Counted from the first letter of the stretch, positions 49,480 through 58,625 are shown. The stretch is DNA of 64,000 bases from Pseudolysinimonas_A sp049651805 (GCF_049651805.1 NZ_JBASCU010000021.1:1-64000); one strand, 5' to 3'. Notes: generated by a model from the sequence alone, not told the origin. Translations and numbers: made by a program.

Positions 49480-51464
49480 GCCGCGACTGCTGCGCGCCCG
49501 AAGAAGGGGTGGAGCCGCGGAAGCCCACCCCGGCCGGAAGCCGCGCCGCCCACGGGCTGGACGGCGAGGACGACGAGCACGACGAGCACGATCACGGTGG
49601 CAGCGAGGAGGTCGTGTCGTGGTGGCGTGATCGGCACCTGCTCCTGCCGATCGCGTCGGGAGTTCTGCTGGCCGGGGGATACGTGCTCGAGTGGTCGGGG
49701 GTCGACCTTCCCGCGACGATCGTGCTCGCCGTCAGTCTGCTCGCCGGCGCGGCGACGTTCGTCCCTGGTGCGGTCAAGCGCCTGTTGCACCGTCGTCTCG
49801 GTGTCGGTCTGCTCATGACTATCGCCGCAGCCGGCGCGGTGCTGCTCGGCCACATCGGGGAGGCGGCCGCGCTGGCCTTCCTGTTCTCCATCGCCGAAGC
49901 GCTCGAAGACCGGGCGATGGACAAGGCCCGCAATGGGTTGCGTGCCTTGTTGTCGCTGATCCCGGAGACCGCTACCGTCTCCAAGCTCTCCGGCGAGACG
50001 ACCGTGCCGGCCAGCGAGCTGCGGGTTCTCGACATCCTCGTGATCCGTCCCGGCGATCGCGTCGCCACGGACGGGATCGTGGTCAGCGGTCGCAGCAGCA
50101 TCGACGCCTCCGCGATCACGGGCGAATCCATCCCGGTCGAGGTCGGCCCGGGCGATCCAGTGCCGGCTGGTTCGATGAACGGAGGCGGATCGATCCAGCT
50201 CGAAGCCACCGCAGATGGCCGCGACAACTCCCTCACCAAGATCGTCGAGCTGGTCGAGCAGGCCAACGCGCGCAAGGGTGAACGCGCCCGCCTCGCGGAC
50301 CGCATCGCCAAGCCGCTGGTCCCGGCCGTGCTGATCCTCGCGGGCTTGATCATCCTCTTCGGATTCATTGTGGGCGACCCGCTGCTCTGGACCGAGCGCG
50401 CCCTCGTGGTGCTCGTGGCCGCGTCCCCGTGCGCCTTGGCGATCGCCGTTCCGGTCACCGTCATCTCAGCAATCGGCGCGGCCAGCCGGTTCGGTGTCAT
50501 CATCAAGTCCGGCGAGGCCTTCGAGCAGCTCGGTGCTGTCGAGCTCGTCGTCTTCGACAAGACCGGCACCTTGACCCGGGGGCGACCCGAGGTCGTCACC
50601 GTCGAGGCGGTCGACGACGACCAGCGCGACCGGGTCCTCGCAATCGCCGCGGGACTCGAATCACACAGCACCCATCCCCTCGCGACCGCCATCGTCACCG
50701 CGTCCCCGGATCCCGCGGCACTCGTCGACGTCACCGAGGAGCCCGGACGTGGGATCACCGGGACGCTTCACGGTCAAACCGCTCGGGTCGGCAGTCCCCG
50801 CTGGATCGGTCCCGGTGCGTTCGGCGAACGGGCGGCCTCGTTGGAGGAACAGGGAATGACGGTCGTCGTGGTCGAGCTCGGCGGAAAGGTCGTCGGCATT
50901 CTCGGCATCCGCGACGAACTCAAGCCCGAGGCAGCGGACACCATCCGACAACTCGCCGCCGTCGGCGTCGACACGGCGATGCTCACCGGCGACAACGCCC
51001 GCACCGCCCGCGCCCTGGCCCGCCAGGCGGGTATCACCGAAATGCACGCCGAGTTGCTGCCCGGCGACAAGGCGTCGGCGATCCAGACCTACTCGGCGAC
51101 CCGCCGCACGGCGATGATCGGAGACGGCATCAACGACGCACCGGCGCTTGCGGCCGCCGATGTCGGGATCGCCATGGGGGTCAGTGGCTCCGACGTCGCG
51201 ATCGAGTCCGCGTCTGTTGCCTTCACCGGCAACGACCTCCGGCTCATCCCTGCTGCTCTCCTGCACGCACGTCGAGGCCGCCGGATCATGACCGGGAACA
51301 TCGTGCTCTCGCTCGCCATCATCGTCGCGCTGTTCCCGCTGGCTCTGCTCGGTGTTCTGGGTCTCGCCGGCGTCGTCCTCGTCCACGAGATCGCCGAGGT
51401 GGTGGTGATCCTGAACGGCGTCAGGGCGGCCCGCAGACCGCGGTCGCGGATGCCGCAAGGCTAG
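49476..51464 (+). CDS. P1B-type heavy-metal exporting ATPase (CtpG/CadA-like)
   Basis: From the GTG overlapping cmtR the protein has 662 residues. An N-terminal Asp/His-rich strip (GEDDEHDEHDHGG) and a CC pair replace a classical HMA domain. The core has the TGES actuator loop, the membrane metal motif SPC (AASPCALAIAVPV) rather than CPC, DKTGTLTRG (phosphorylated Asp), SHSTHPLA (HP motif), MLTGDN and GDGINDAPALA. SPC together with HEIAEV in the last helices is P1B-4-like, a group linked to Co, Cd and Zn. Pairing with CmtR argues for Cd/Pb export. Confidence 0.92.
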   Translation: MSRDCCAPEEGVEPRKPTPAGSRAAHGLDGEDDEHDEHDHGGSEEVVSWWRDRHLLLPIASGVLLAGGYVLEWSGVDLPATIVLAVSLLAGAATFVPGAVKRLLHRRLGVGLLMTIAAAGAVLLGHIGEAAALAFLFSIAEALEDRAMDKARNGLRALLSLIPETATVSKLSGETTVPASELRVLDILVIRPGDRVATDGIVVSGRSSIDASAITGESIPVEVGPGDPVPAGSMNGGGSIQLEATADGRDNSLTKIVELVEQANARKGERARLADRIAKPLVPAVLILAGLIILFGFIVGDPLLWTERALVVLVAASPCALAIAVPVTVISAIGAASRFGVIIKSGEAFEQLGAVELVVFDKTGTLTRGRPEVVTVEAVDDDQRDRVLAIAAGLESHSTHPLATAIVTASPDPAALVDVTEEPGRGITGTLHGQTARVGSPRWIGPGAFGERAASLEEQGMTVVVVELGGKVVGILGIRDELKPEAADTIRQLAAVGVDTAMLTGDNARTARALARQAGITEMHAELLPGDKASAIQTYSATRRTAMIGDGINDAPALAAADVGIAMGVSGSDVAIESASVAFTGNDLRLIPAALLHARRGRRIMTGNIVLSLAIIVALFPLALLGVLGLAGVVLVHEIAEVVVILNGVRAARRPRSRMPQG

Positions 51465-51491
51465 GGAGACGAGGCTCTGTGGCCCAGCGCC

Positions 51492-52727
51492 TCACGCGGC
51501 GACGAGCAACCCGGTGGCGAACATGAACCCGAGCCCGACGACGATTCCTCCTGCGGTGAGCGGAGTGAGCATGCGCCCCGCCTCGTCCGTCAGCCGGGGC
51601 AGGAGTTTGACGGCGACCTGGCCGACGGCGCCGGCGCCCACACCGAACAGGAGAGCCACGAGGTTGGGTTGGAGGGCTGTGCCACCCAGGATCGCGCCCA
51701 CGATCGCGGGCGCGCCGGCGATGAGTCCCAGCAGTACGAGGAGACGCAGCCGGGGCCGTTCGGCCGCGAGCGGGGTGACGATGGCCAACCCCTCGGTGGT
51801 GTTGTGGATGGCGAATCCGATCACCAGGAACGCGCCGAGCGCGAGGGAACCGACGGCGTAGGCGGAGCCGATCGCCAAGCCTTCGCCGAAGTTGTGCAGG
51901 CCGATGCCGGTCGCGATGAGGAACGCCACTGTTCGGGCGGGCAGAGCCGCGTCGCGCATGCTCCCCACGCGGCGTCGGAGGATGATGCCCTCCACGCCTT
52001 CGAGGGTCAGGTAGGCGGCCAGCGCGCCGAGGAAGACGATGAGGCCACCCCCGAAGGCGGTGGTGCCCGCGACCAGTTCGAGTCCCTCGAGGGTGGCATC
52101 GATCGTGAGGAAGGCGAGCAGGCCGATGGTGAAGGCCATCAAGGCGCGAACCCAGGCTTTCGAGGACCGCCGCACGAACGGCATCCAGAGCAGGCCGATT
52201 CCGATCGGGATGACGCCGACGTAGACGCCGAGCAACGTCATCAAGCCGAAAAAGGATGCACCCCGCTCGGGGGTTGCGGCGGCGGCGACGATCTCGGCGC
52301 CGATCGTTCCGCCGGTCGACGTCACCAGCGTGATCTCGTACGGGTCACCCTCGACCCAGTCGTAGCTGATCGTGATGATGTCGGACTCCAGCCGGGCGAG
52401 TTCCTCGCGGGTCTGGGTGAACTGCGCGTAGTAGTCCGACACGTTGACCTGTGCGATCGATACCGGGTCGGCGCCCTCATTGCGGACGGTGAGCACGATC
52501 TGCCCGGGGTGAAGCTGGATGGTCTCGACCACGATCTCCTCTTGGGGGATGCGGTTCCCGTCACCGGTGACACCGGGTGCGTTAAGGAGGGTGAACAGCC
52601 CGATGAGCGTCGCGATGAGCACGAGCGGACCGATCCCGAGCAGCCAACGGGGCACCCGGCGAGGCGGAGGCCCATCGGACCGATCGGGACCCACATCTTT
52701 CGGCTCGGCCGTGATCGGGCCGGTCAT
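51492..52727 (-). CDS. ZIP-family metal transporter with extra N-terminal extracytoplasmic domain
   Basis: The 411-residue protein has one N-terminal membrane helix (about 28-48), a beta-rich external domain of about 100 residues (LHPGQIVLTVRNEGADPVSI, cupredoxin-like in appearance), then a ZIP core of about eight helices with GIGLHNFGEGLAIG and GFAIHNTTEGLAIV, whose His/Glu residues bind the metal. Ordinary bacterial ZIPs are about 250-300 residues. It follows the multicopper oxidase by ATGA overlap. Direction and metal are unknown. Confidence 0.85.
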   Translation of the reverse strand: MTGPITAEPKDVGPDRSDGPPPRRVPRWLLGIGPLVLIATLIGLFTLLNAPGVTGDGNRIPQEEIVVETIQLHPGQIVLTVRNEGADPVSIAQVNVSDYYAQFTQTREELARLESDIITISYDWVEGDPYEITLVTSTGGTIGAEIVAAAATPERGASFFGLMTLLGVYVGVIPIGIGLLWMPFVRRSSKAWVRALMAFTIGLLAFLTIDATLEGLELVAGTTAFGGGLIVFLGALAAYLTLEGVEGIILRRRVGSMRDAALPARTVAFLIATGIGLHNFGEGLAIGSAYAVGSLALGAFLVIGFAIHNTTEGLAIVTPLAAERPRLRLLVLLGLIAGAPAIVGAILGGTALQPNLVALLFGVGAGAVGQVAVKLLPRLTDEAGRMLTPLTAGGIVVGLGFMFATGLLVAA

Positions 52728-53764
52728 TCGGTCACCTCGAAGAACCCGATCCAGCCGAGTTCGGCGAACTCGGTCTTGTGGGCATGGAACATGTACCGGC
52801 CGACGTAGGGAAACCGCAGTTCGAGCATGCCGCGCTGGCCCTGCACCTGCGAAACCGTGTCAGTGAACTCGCTCGGCGTGAGCATCGTGCCGGTCGGGTA
52901 GTAGTGGAAGAAGTTGGCGTGGAGGTGGAACGAGTTGATCGGGTCGTACTCCAGCACGTTGATCAGGTGGATGCGCACCAGCGCGCCCTTCTTGACCTTG
53001 ACGGGGTTGTCCATGAAGTGGAACGGCAGCCCGTTGACCGAGTAGAACTCGTTGTTGTCGCCACCGTCGGTGTTGTAGCCGTTCATCACCATCACCATCT
53101 CGTCATCGGCCGGCTCGCGCCCGGCCTTCGGTTCGATGATGAAACCGCCGTACAACCCTTTGGCGATGTGGACAGCTAGCGGGGAGGTGTGGCAGTGGTA
53201 GAGATGGGTGCCGAACGGGGTGGCGTCGAACTCGTAGGTGAACGTCGACCCCGGCGCGATGTTCCCCGGTCCGACGCCGGGCGTGCCATCCATCTCCGCG
53301 GTGTGGACGCCGTGGAAGTGCATCGTGTGCGGGTGTGAGCTGGCATTCGTGAAGTGGATGCGCAGCGCGTCGCCCTCCTGCGCCCACAGTGTGGGCCCGG
53401 GTATCCTGCCGTTGTAGGTCCAGCCGGGAAAGATCACGCCCGGCGCGATCTCGAAGTCGCGGTCGAGCGCGGTGATCTCCCACTCACGCAGGATCCGGCC
53501 GTCGGGCAGCGTGCTCACCTGGCCCTTGTCGAAGTCCCGCAGAATCGCGGTCGGATCGATCCCCGCCCGATCGGGGGGAACGGAGCCGGTAGGGAACCCG
53601 GGGTGATCTGCGCGGTCCATTCCCATGGCGCCCTGATCCATCGCCGGCGCGTCACCGGCCCACGCCGGGCTGCCGAAGAGCGAAAGCGCCGGCACCGCCG
53701 CCACGGCACCGAGCAGCAGCCCTCGACGGCTGGTCACGAACGGGGGATTGTGCTCGACGGCCAT
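52724..53764 (-). CDS. Two-domain multicopper oxidase, Tat-exported
   Basis: The 346-residue protein has a Tat-like signal (SRRGLLLGAVAAVPALS), a His/Met-bearing segment, then two cupredoxin domains with copper motifs HTMHFHGVH, HLYHCHTSPLAVH (type 1 Cys-His in domain 1), HLHANFFHYY and MFHAHKTEF. The type 1 site in the first domain resembles copper nitrite reductase and type-B two-domain laccases; the usual Met ligand appears replaced by Leu (AKGLYGG). It may oxidise Cu(I), Mn(II) or phenols. AAGGAG lies six bases before the ATG. Confidence 0.88.
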   Translation of the reverse strand: MAVEHNPPFVTSRRGLLLGAVAAVPALSLFGSPAWAGDAPAMDQGAMGMDRADHPGFPTGSVPPDRAGIDPTAILRDFDKGQVSTLPDGRILREWEITALDRDFEIAPGVIFPGWTYNGRIPGPTLWAQEGDALRIHFTNASSHPHTMHFHGVHTAEMDGTPGVGPGNIAPGSTFTYEFDATPFGTHLYHCHTSPLAVHIAKGLYGGFIIEPKAGREPADDEMVMVMNGYNTDGGDNNEFYSVNGLPFHFMDNPVKVKKGALVRIHLINVLEYDPINSFHLHANFFHYYPTGTMLTPSEFTDTVSQVQGQRGMLELRFPYVGRYMFHAHKTEFAELGWIGFFEVTE

Positions 53765-53775
53765 GGCAACTCCTT

Positions 53776-53801
53776 CATGACGAATATAGAACTACGTCAT
53801 G
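53776..53801. promoter_or_regulatory. Inverted repeat upstream of the multicopper oxidase gene
   Basis: CATGACG (53776-53782) and CGTCATG (53795-53801) form a perfect 7-base inverted repeat around an AT-rich centre, just before the ribosome site. It lies between the DtxR-family gene and the oxidase, and is a candidate operator for that regulator. Confidence 0.5.
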
Positions 53802-53825
53802 CCGAACACCATTCGATTGCGCACG

Positions 53826-54497
53826 CTAGCGCGACACCCACACCGCGGATGCCGCTGCGGCACCCAGCGTGATCGAATTCGGGCGACCCGCGACCCGGAC
53901 AACGATCGCGCCGGAGTAGGGGTCGCCCGGGATGATGTCGAGTTCGGCATCCATCACCACACCCTCCGCGGCGAAATACTTCAACAGTTCGGGATCCGAG
54001 TCGGAGATCCGCGCCACCCGAACCGATGCTCCCGGCACCACTGCGACCAGCGGAATCGCTTCGGGGCGATGTGTCGTGCCGTCGGGCGATGGGATCGGAT
54101 CACCGTGCGGATCCCGTGTCGGGTGACCGAGGAGCTCGTCGATCCGATCGACCATCAGATCCGACACCGCGTGTTCCAGGCGCTCGGCTTCGTCGTGGAC
54201 CTCGTGCCAGCTATAGGCGAGCGTCTGTACCAGGAAGGTCTCGATCAGGCGATGCCTTCGCACCATCGCGACCGCGTGAGCGCGGCCCGCAGCCGTCAAC
54301 TCGACCCGCCCATAGGGCGCGTGTTCGAGCAGACCTTGCTCCGTGAGTCTCCGCACGGCGTCTGACACCGAGGACAGCTTGAGGCCCACCCGTTCGCTGA
54401 TCACCGAAGCGGTCACCGGGGAATCGGACCACTCCTGCAAGTTCCAGATCGCCTTCAGATAGTCCTGCGCGCTGGAGGACAGATCAGACGTGGACAT
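53826..54497 (-). CDS. DtxR/MntR-family metal-dependent regulator
   Basis: I start at the ATG at 54495-54497, six bases after a minus-strand TACCCT, so probably leaderless. The 223-residue protein has the DtxR winged helix (SSAQDYLKAIWNLQEW, then LKLSSVSDAVRRLTEQGLL), the metal-binding dimer domain (HRLIETFLVQTLAYSWHEVHDEAERLEHAVS) and a C-terminal SH3-like FeoA domain. Mn or Fe is the likely effector. It precedes the oxidase and ZIP genes on the same strand, 61 bases away. Confidence 0.9.
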   Translation of the reverse strand: MSTSDLSSSAQDYLKAIWNLQEWSDSPVTASVISERVGLKLSSVSDAVRRLTEQGLLEHAPYGRVELTAAGRAHAVAMVRRHRLIETFLVQTLAYSWHEVHDEAERLEHAVSDLMVDRIDELLGHPTRDPHGDPIPSPDGTTHRPEAIPLVAVVPGASVRVARISDSDPELLKYFAAEGVVMDAELDIIPGDPYSGAIVVRVAGRPNSITLGAAAASAVWVSR

Positions 54498-54683
54498 CCG
54501 ACAAGGGTAACGACCTCGACGCACCCGGCGGGTTCGCCGCATCCCACCTCCTCGACAGGGTGAGGCGCCCGAATGTGCATCCCAACGCCCGCAGCCTCAG
54601 CCGACACCGCATCAGCGGGATGGCTGGGCGAACTTTCAGTAACAGCGGGTAGCGTTCCGCATCACCGTACCCGAGGAGCTCCC

Positions 54684-54980
54684 ATGAAATGCCCGATCGA
54701 CGACGCGACCCTGGTGATGTCCGAACGGTCCGGGATCGAGATCGACTTTTGCCCGCAATGCCGCGGAGTGTGGCTTGATCGAGGCGAACTAGACAAGATC
54801 ATTGACCGCTCCATCAGCACTTCGATCCCCGACGTCGCCCCGCGCGCTGAAGCATCCGGGCAATACCGCGAGCGAGGCGGGCACCATTCCGATTCGGGAG
54901 ATCGCGGCGAATACCGCGGCAACCATGACCAATCCGGGCGTAAACGCCGGGGTGGCTGGTTGGGCGAGCTCTTCGACTGA
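54684..54980 (+). CDS. TFIIB-type zinc-finger protein
   Basis: The 98-residue protein opens with MKCPIDDATLVMSERSGIEI followed by CPQCRGVWLDRGELDKII, the zf-TFIIB family pattern (Cys3-4 knuckle plus WLDRGEL). The C-terminal half is low-complexity, Gly/His/Arg-rich, and ends GGWLGELFD. GAGGAG lies seven bases before the ATG. The role of this widespread family is unknown. The 213 bases after it, to 55193, hold nothing certain. Confidence 0.8.
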   Translation: MKCPIDDATLVMSERSGIEIDFCPQCRGVWLDRGELDKIIDRSISTSIPDVAPRAEASGQYRERGGHHSDSGDRGEYRGNHDQSGRKRRGGWLGELFD

Positions 54981-55100
54981 CGAGTCCTACGGAACGCGCC
55001 GGGAGCCGTCCCGACGGATGGCCAGCGGCTCTGGCCGAGGTCGGAGTCGGAGTCGAACCCAAGATCGCTGGGGCTGGCTAGCGCGCGGGTTGCACGGGGA

Positions 55101-55190
55101 TCATGCCGCGTCGGCCGGAGGGGACTCCATCGGCACCAGGACGAGGTTCTCGTCTCGTTCGAAGTCGCCCTTCGGGTGCCGGTGGGCCAT
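55101..55190 (-). CDS. Possible 29-residue peptide downstream of the VKOR gene
   Basis: An ATG three bases after the VKOR stop opens a 29-residue frame (MAHRHPKGDFERDENLVLVP and a short acidic/Ala end). It is hydrophilic and not repetitive, and could be a coupled small protein or the remnant of a longer gene. No ribosome site is clear. Confidence 0.3.
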   Translation of the reverse strand: MAHRHPKGDFERDENLVLVPMESPPADAA

Positions 55191-55193
55191 GGA

Positions 55194-55802
55194 CTAGACA
55201 GCGAAGAGGAAGGGGAACTGCACAAGGATCGTGAGGAGGATCACGGCGTAGTTGGCGAGCACGGCGACCCACGCGAACGGGAACAGCTGTTCCCCGAGGC
55301 GGCGGGTGCGGTTGCCGAACAGGGTGCCGTGTTTCAGCCCCCAGGCCAGCAGGTACCACCACATGGGGATGGTGACGGCCCAGACGAGCATGCAGTAGGG
55401 GCACAGTACGCCAATGGCGTAGACGCTCTGCGTGTACAGCCACGTCACGAAGATCCATGCGCCGAACACGCCGAGGGTCAACAGCCTCCAGTACCAGGCG
55501 CCGAACCTGGCACCCGCGAGCAGGCCCGCGGCGACGGCGATCGGGGCCACGAAGCCGGCGACACCGAGGATCGGGTTGGGAAACCCGAGCACGGATGCCT
55601 GCCAGCGCTCGAAGAGAGCGCCGCACGAAACGAATGGGCTGAGGTCGCAGCTGAGAGCCTCGCCGGGGTTCTGAAGGTTGCGCAGACGCTCGACGAGCAA
55701 GATCACGGACGCTACCCAGCCGATCACACCCGTGACGAGCAGGACGATCGCGAGCGATGACATCGACCGGCGTGCCGGGAAGCCATCCTTGGTGGTATTC
55801 AT
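55194..55802 (-). CDS. Vitamin K epoxide reductase (VKOR) family protein
   Basis: The 202-residue membrane protein has the two redox Cys pairs of bacterial VKOR: CDLSPFVSC (Cys52, Cys60) and CPYC (Cys134, Cys137), with about five membrane helices. It reoxidises a DsbA-type partner using menaquinone in actinobacteria. A DsbA-like gene lies 2 kb away (57890-58558), so together they provide disulphide formation for exported proteins of this metal region. Confidence 0.93.
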   Translation of the reverse strand: MNTTKDGFPARRSMSSLAIVLLVTGVIGWVASVILLVERLRNLQNPGEALSCDLSPFVSCGALFERWQASVLGFPNPILGVAGFVAPIAVAAGLLAGARFGAWYWRLLTLGVFGAWIFVTWLYTQSVYAIGVLCPYCMLVWAVTIPMWWYLLAWGLKHGTLFGNRTRRLGEQLFPFAWVAVLANYAVILLTILVQFPFLFAV

Positions 55803-55883
55803 TCGCCCTCCAGCTCTCGAGTACCGCTACCCCCGAGCCTACGGAATCGATTGCCGAGGAGGCGTCGTTCGCCGGTCAGAGGT

Positions 55884-55923
55884 GCATCTGCAATACTGTT
55901 CATATGTGCAATCAAACAGATGC
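55884..55923. promoter_or_regulatory. Inverted-repeat operator region before the CDF gene
   Basis: GCATCTG (55884-55890) and CAGATGC (55917-55923) are perfect inverted arms around TTCATATGTGCAATCAA-type sequence. The CATATG/TGCAAT words resemble ArsR/SmtB operators. The ArsR gene at 56860 may act here; this is inference. Confidence 0.45.
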
Positions 55924-55935
55924 CGGGAACTGCTG

Positions 55936-56832
55936 ATGGGTGCCGGTCACACTCACTCACCCTCCAGCGCGGGCGGGAAGCATCGCCGCCCGCTGATCAT
56001 CGCATTCGCGTTGACCGGCAGTTACATGCTGGTCGAGTTCATCGTCGGCTTCGCCGTCAACTCGCTCGCGCTGATTTCCGACGCCGCGCATATGGGCACC
56101 GATGTTCTCGGGCTCGGGATGGCGCTAGCGGCGATCACCCTGGCGAGCCGGCCCGCCACGTCACAGCGCACCTACGGGCTGTATCGCCTCGAAGTGTTGG
56201 CGGCGCTGGCTAACGGAATCCTGCTGTTCGCCGTGGCCGGCTATGTCCTCTTTGAGGCGGTGCAGCGGTTCAGTGAGCCACCGCAGATCCCCGGCGTGCC
56301 GTTGCTGGTGGTGTCGAGCATCGGGCTGGTCATCAACCTCGTCAGCTTCCGATTGCTGATGGCGGGGTCCAAGGAGAGTCTGAACGTGAAGGGCGCCTAC
56401 CTCGAGGTTCTCGCCGACCTATTGGGGTCGGTCGGGGTGATCGTGGCGGCGATCGTGTTGCTGACGACCGGGTGGGCCTACGCCGATCCGATCATCGGCG
56501 TGGGCATCGGATTGTTCATCCTGCCGCGTACCTGGAAGCTGACCCGGCAGGCGTTGCGGATTCTGCTCGAGGTCGCCCCACCCGGCATCGACATGGAGGA
56601 GCTGCGCGCCGCGGTGCTCGCCGTCGACGGCGTGGTCGAGGTTCACGATCTTCACGTGTGGACGATCACCTCCGGGATGGAATCCGCGAGCGGTCACGTC
56701 GTCGTCGCCGATCGTGACTATCGGAGCGTCCTTGAGGAGGTGCGGATCGTGCTGCGGGACCGGTACCACATCGAGCATGTGACGATCCAGTGCGAGCCGG
56801 CAGCCTTCGACGAGCCCACCAACCTGGTTTGA
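55936..56832 (+). CDS. Cation diffusion facilitator (CDF) metal exporter, CzcD-like
   Basis: The 298-residue protein has six membrane helices, the metal site SLALISDAAHMGTDVLGL (HxxxD) and a second AYLEVLADLLGSVGV (ExxxD-like), and a cytoplasmic C-terminal domain with VHDLHVWTITSGMESASGHVVV. This is the Zn/Cd/Co exporter branch. The ATG at 55936 has only GCTG-type upstream sequence, so the exact start is uncertain. A sensor gene follows 27 bases later. Confidence 0.92.
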   Translation: MGAGHTHSPSSAGGKHRRPLIIAFALTGSYMLVEFIVGFAVNSLALISDAAHMGTDVLGLGMALAAITLASRPATSQRTYGLYRLEVLAALANGILLFAVAGYVLFEAVQRFSEPPQIPGVPLLVVSSIGLVINLVSFRLLMAGSKESLNVKGAYLEVLADLLGSVGVIVAAIVLLTTGWAYADPIIGVGIGLFILPRTWKLTRQALRILLEVAPPGIDMEELRAAVLAVDGVVEVHDLHVWTITSGMESASGHVVVADRDYRSVLEEVRIVLRDRYHIEHVTIQCEPAAFDEPTNLV

Positions 56833-56859
56833 TCAGGTAGAACGAGTAGCGTGAGGATC

Positions 56860-57303
56860 ATGGACAAGATCGGCTCGGGGGGGCGAGACAGCGCAGCGTT
56901 GCGGGGTGTTCATCCGGAACAGGTCGAGGAGGTCCGCGCGAGCATGCCGGGCATCGCCGACATCACCGATCTGGCCGACGTGTTCAGCCTTCTCGGCGAC
57001 CCTGGCCGCGTTCGCATCCTGATCGCCCTGTTGGCCGGGCGGATGGCGGTGCGGGACATCGCCGCCGTGGTCGACCTGAGTGAGTCGGCCGTCTCGCACG
57101 CTCTGCGTCTGCTGCGCGCCCACCGGGTCGTCGATGTCACGCGTGACGGCCGGAACGCGTATTACGCGCTGGCCGACTCGCATGTGCGGATCCTGCTCGA
57201 GCTGGGCCTGGAGCACGTGGGACACACGGTGCTGCTGCATCCGGCGAACGAGCCCGGCCTCGACGAGCGTTCGGGACACGACGGCCCGCACTCGGCCCAT
57301 TAG
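56860..57303 (+). CDS. ArsR/SmtB-family metal sensor
   Basis: The 147-residue winged helix has LLGDPGRVRILIALLAG, LSESAVSHALRLLRAHRVV and YYALADSHVRILLELGLEHVGH. His-rich C-terminal sequence (LEHVGHTVLLHP and a final HDGPHSAH) could bind Ni, Co or Zn, as in KmtR/NmtR-like sensors. TAGCGT lies seven bases before the chosen ATG, so the transcript is probably leaderless and separate from the CDF gene. Confidence 0.85.
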   Translation: MDKIGSGGRDSAALRGVHPEQVEEVRASMPGIADITDLADVFSLLGDPGRVRILIALLAGRMAVRDIAAVVDLSESAVSHALRLLRAHRVVDVTRDGRNAYYALADSHVRILLELGLEHVGHTVLLHPANEPGLDERSGHDGPHSAH

Positions 57304-57313
57304 GTTGAGTCCG

Positions 57314-57763
57314 GTGACCCCGACCCTCATGTTGCGCGTCGCGACCGTTCCGCGGCCTGCTGTGCTGATTCGACTGGTCACCATCGGCGTGACGCTCGTG
57401 CTGGTGATGCTGGTGGTGCTGGGCGTGCACCACGTGCAAACCTCCCAGGGTGAAAGCGGCCACCCGGTTCTCACGGAATTCGGCACCGCGCATCAACCGG
57501 TCGCCGAACCCGACGCCGACGCACCCGAGATCGCACTCGCCGAGCAGACCGCGATGGGCCAGGCTGGCGGTTGCACGGCGCTGATCATCTGCGGGGTGTC
57601 GGGCCTTGCTCTGCTGGTGGTCGGTGCCTGGCGGGCGGACCTATTTCGACGTCTCGGCATTGCGGCTCCGCCCCTGCGCGCCATCGTCATCGCCGCTGCG
57701 CCCACCGCGCTCGGAGTCGGCGCGCCTCCCGGCCTGATCGCTCTCTCCATCAGTCGCACTTAG
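57314..57763 (+). CDS. DUF6153-like small membrane protein
   Basis: The 149-residue product starts at a GTG seven bases after TAGGTT. It has a hydrophobic segment with an internal GVHHVQ (about 25-45), a short external part, then GGCTALIICGVSGLALLVVGA and a final hydrophobic, Pro/Ala-rich stretch. This layout resembles DUF6153 proteins found beside actinobacterial metal genes; the match is by pattern only. Confidence 0.55.
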   Translation: MTPTLMLRVATVPRPAVLIRLVTIGVTLVLVMLVVLGVHHVQTSQGESGHPVLTEFGTAHQPVAEPDADAPEIALAEQTAMGQAGGCTALIICGVSGLALLVVGAWRADLFRRLGIAAPPLRAIVIAAAPTALGVGAPPGLIALSISRT

Positions 57764-57889
57764 GCCGGCCCCGGCACACAAAGGCTCGCGGCGCTGTGCC
57801 GCCGTCGTGCTCGTGCCGCTGTCCCCCGCGCCCCGATCACGCTCGGGTGCGCTCGACCTGATGTCCGAATGAGCTTGGAGAGAGCCCGC

Positions 57890-58558
57890 ATGAACACCAA
57901 TGTCAAAGTCGCCATCGCTTTCAGTGGCGCGATCGTCCTTATCGTGGTCGGCTTCCTTGTCGCCGCGATCCTGCAAGCACCACAATCCCGCGATCCCGAA
58001 ACGGGCTCTACCCCGGGGGCCGCGCCTGCCGCCGCGATCCGGGACGACACTCACATCCTGGATGACGCCGGCGACGGCGCGGTCACGGTGGTGGAGTTCC
58101 TTGATTTCGAATGCGAGGCGTGCGGCGCCTTCTACCCGGTGGTGGAGGACCTTCGCGAGGAGTTCTCCGGCCGGGTGACCTTCGCCTTCCGCTACTTCCC
58201 GCTGCCCGGGCACGGCAACTCAAAGAACGCCGCGATCGCCGTCGAGGCCGCCGCGCAACAGGGGCAGCTGGAGGCGATGTACACCCGGATGTTCGAGACG
58301 CAATCCGAGTGGGGCGAGGCGCAGGAATCACGGGCACCGCTCTTCCGGCAGTTCGCCGACGAGCTCGGGCTGGACCTTGCCGAATTTGACGCCGCCGTTG
58401 CGGACCCGGCGACCCTGGAACGGGTGGAGTCCGACTTCGACGAGGGGGTCGCACTGGGCGTGGGTTCCACCCCGACCTTCTTCGTCAACGACCGAATGGT
58501 GCAGCTGACCTCCTTCGAGGACCTGCGCGCGGCGATCGAAGCGGAGCTGGGCCGGTGA
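57890..58558 (+). CDS. DsbA-family thioredoxin-fold oxidoreductase, membrane-anchored
   Basis: Starting at the ATG with GGAGAG seven bases upstream gives 222 residues. A membrane anchor (about 8-28) is followed by a DsbA domain with active site CEAC (Cys75, Cys78) in EFLDFECEACGAFYPVVED, RYFPLPGHGNSKNAAIAVEAA and the cis-Pro loop GSTPTFFVNDR. It introduces disulphides in exported proteins and would be recycled by the VKOR protein upstream. Confidence 0.92.
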   Translation: MNTNVKVAIAFSGAIVLIVVGFLVAAILQAPQSRDPETGSTPGAAPAAAIRDDTHILDDAGDGAVTVVEFLDFECEACGAFYPVVEDLREEFSGRVTFAFRYFPLPGHGNSKNAAIAVEAAAQQGQLEAMYTRMFETQSEWGEAQESRAPLFRQFADELGLDLAEFDAAVADPATLERVESDFDEGVALGVGSTPTFFVNDRMVQLTSFEDLRAAIEAELGR

Positions 58559-58625
58559 CACCGCCGCGAGACATCGCCGCTGGAGACGCTCTGGATGAAG
58601 CGAGTGATCGTCGTGGGCGTCGACC

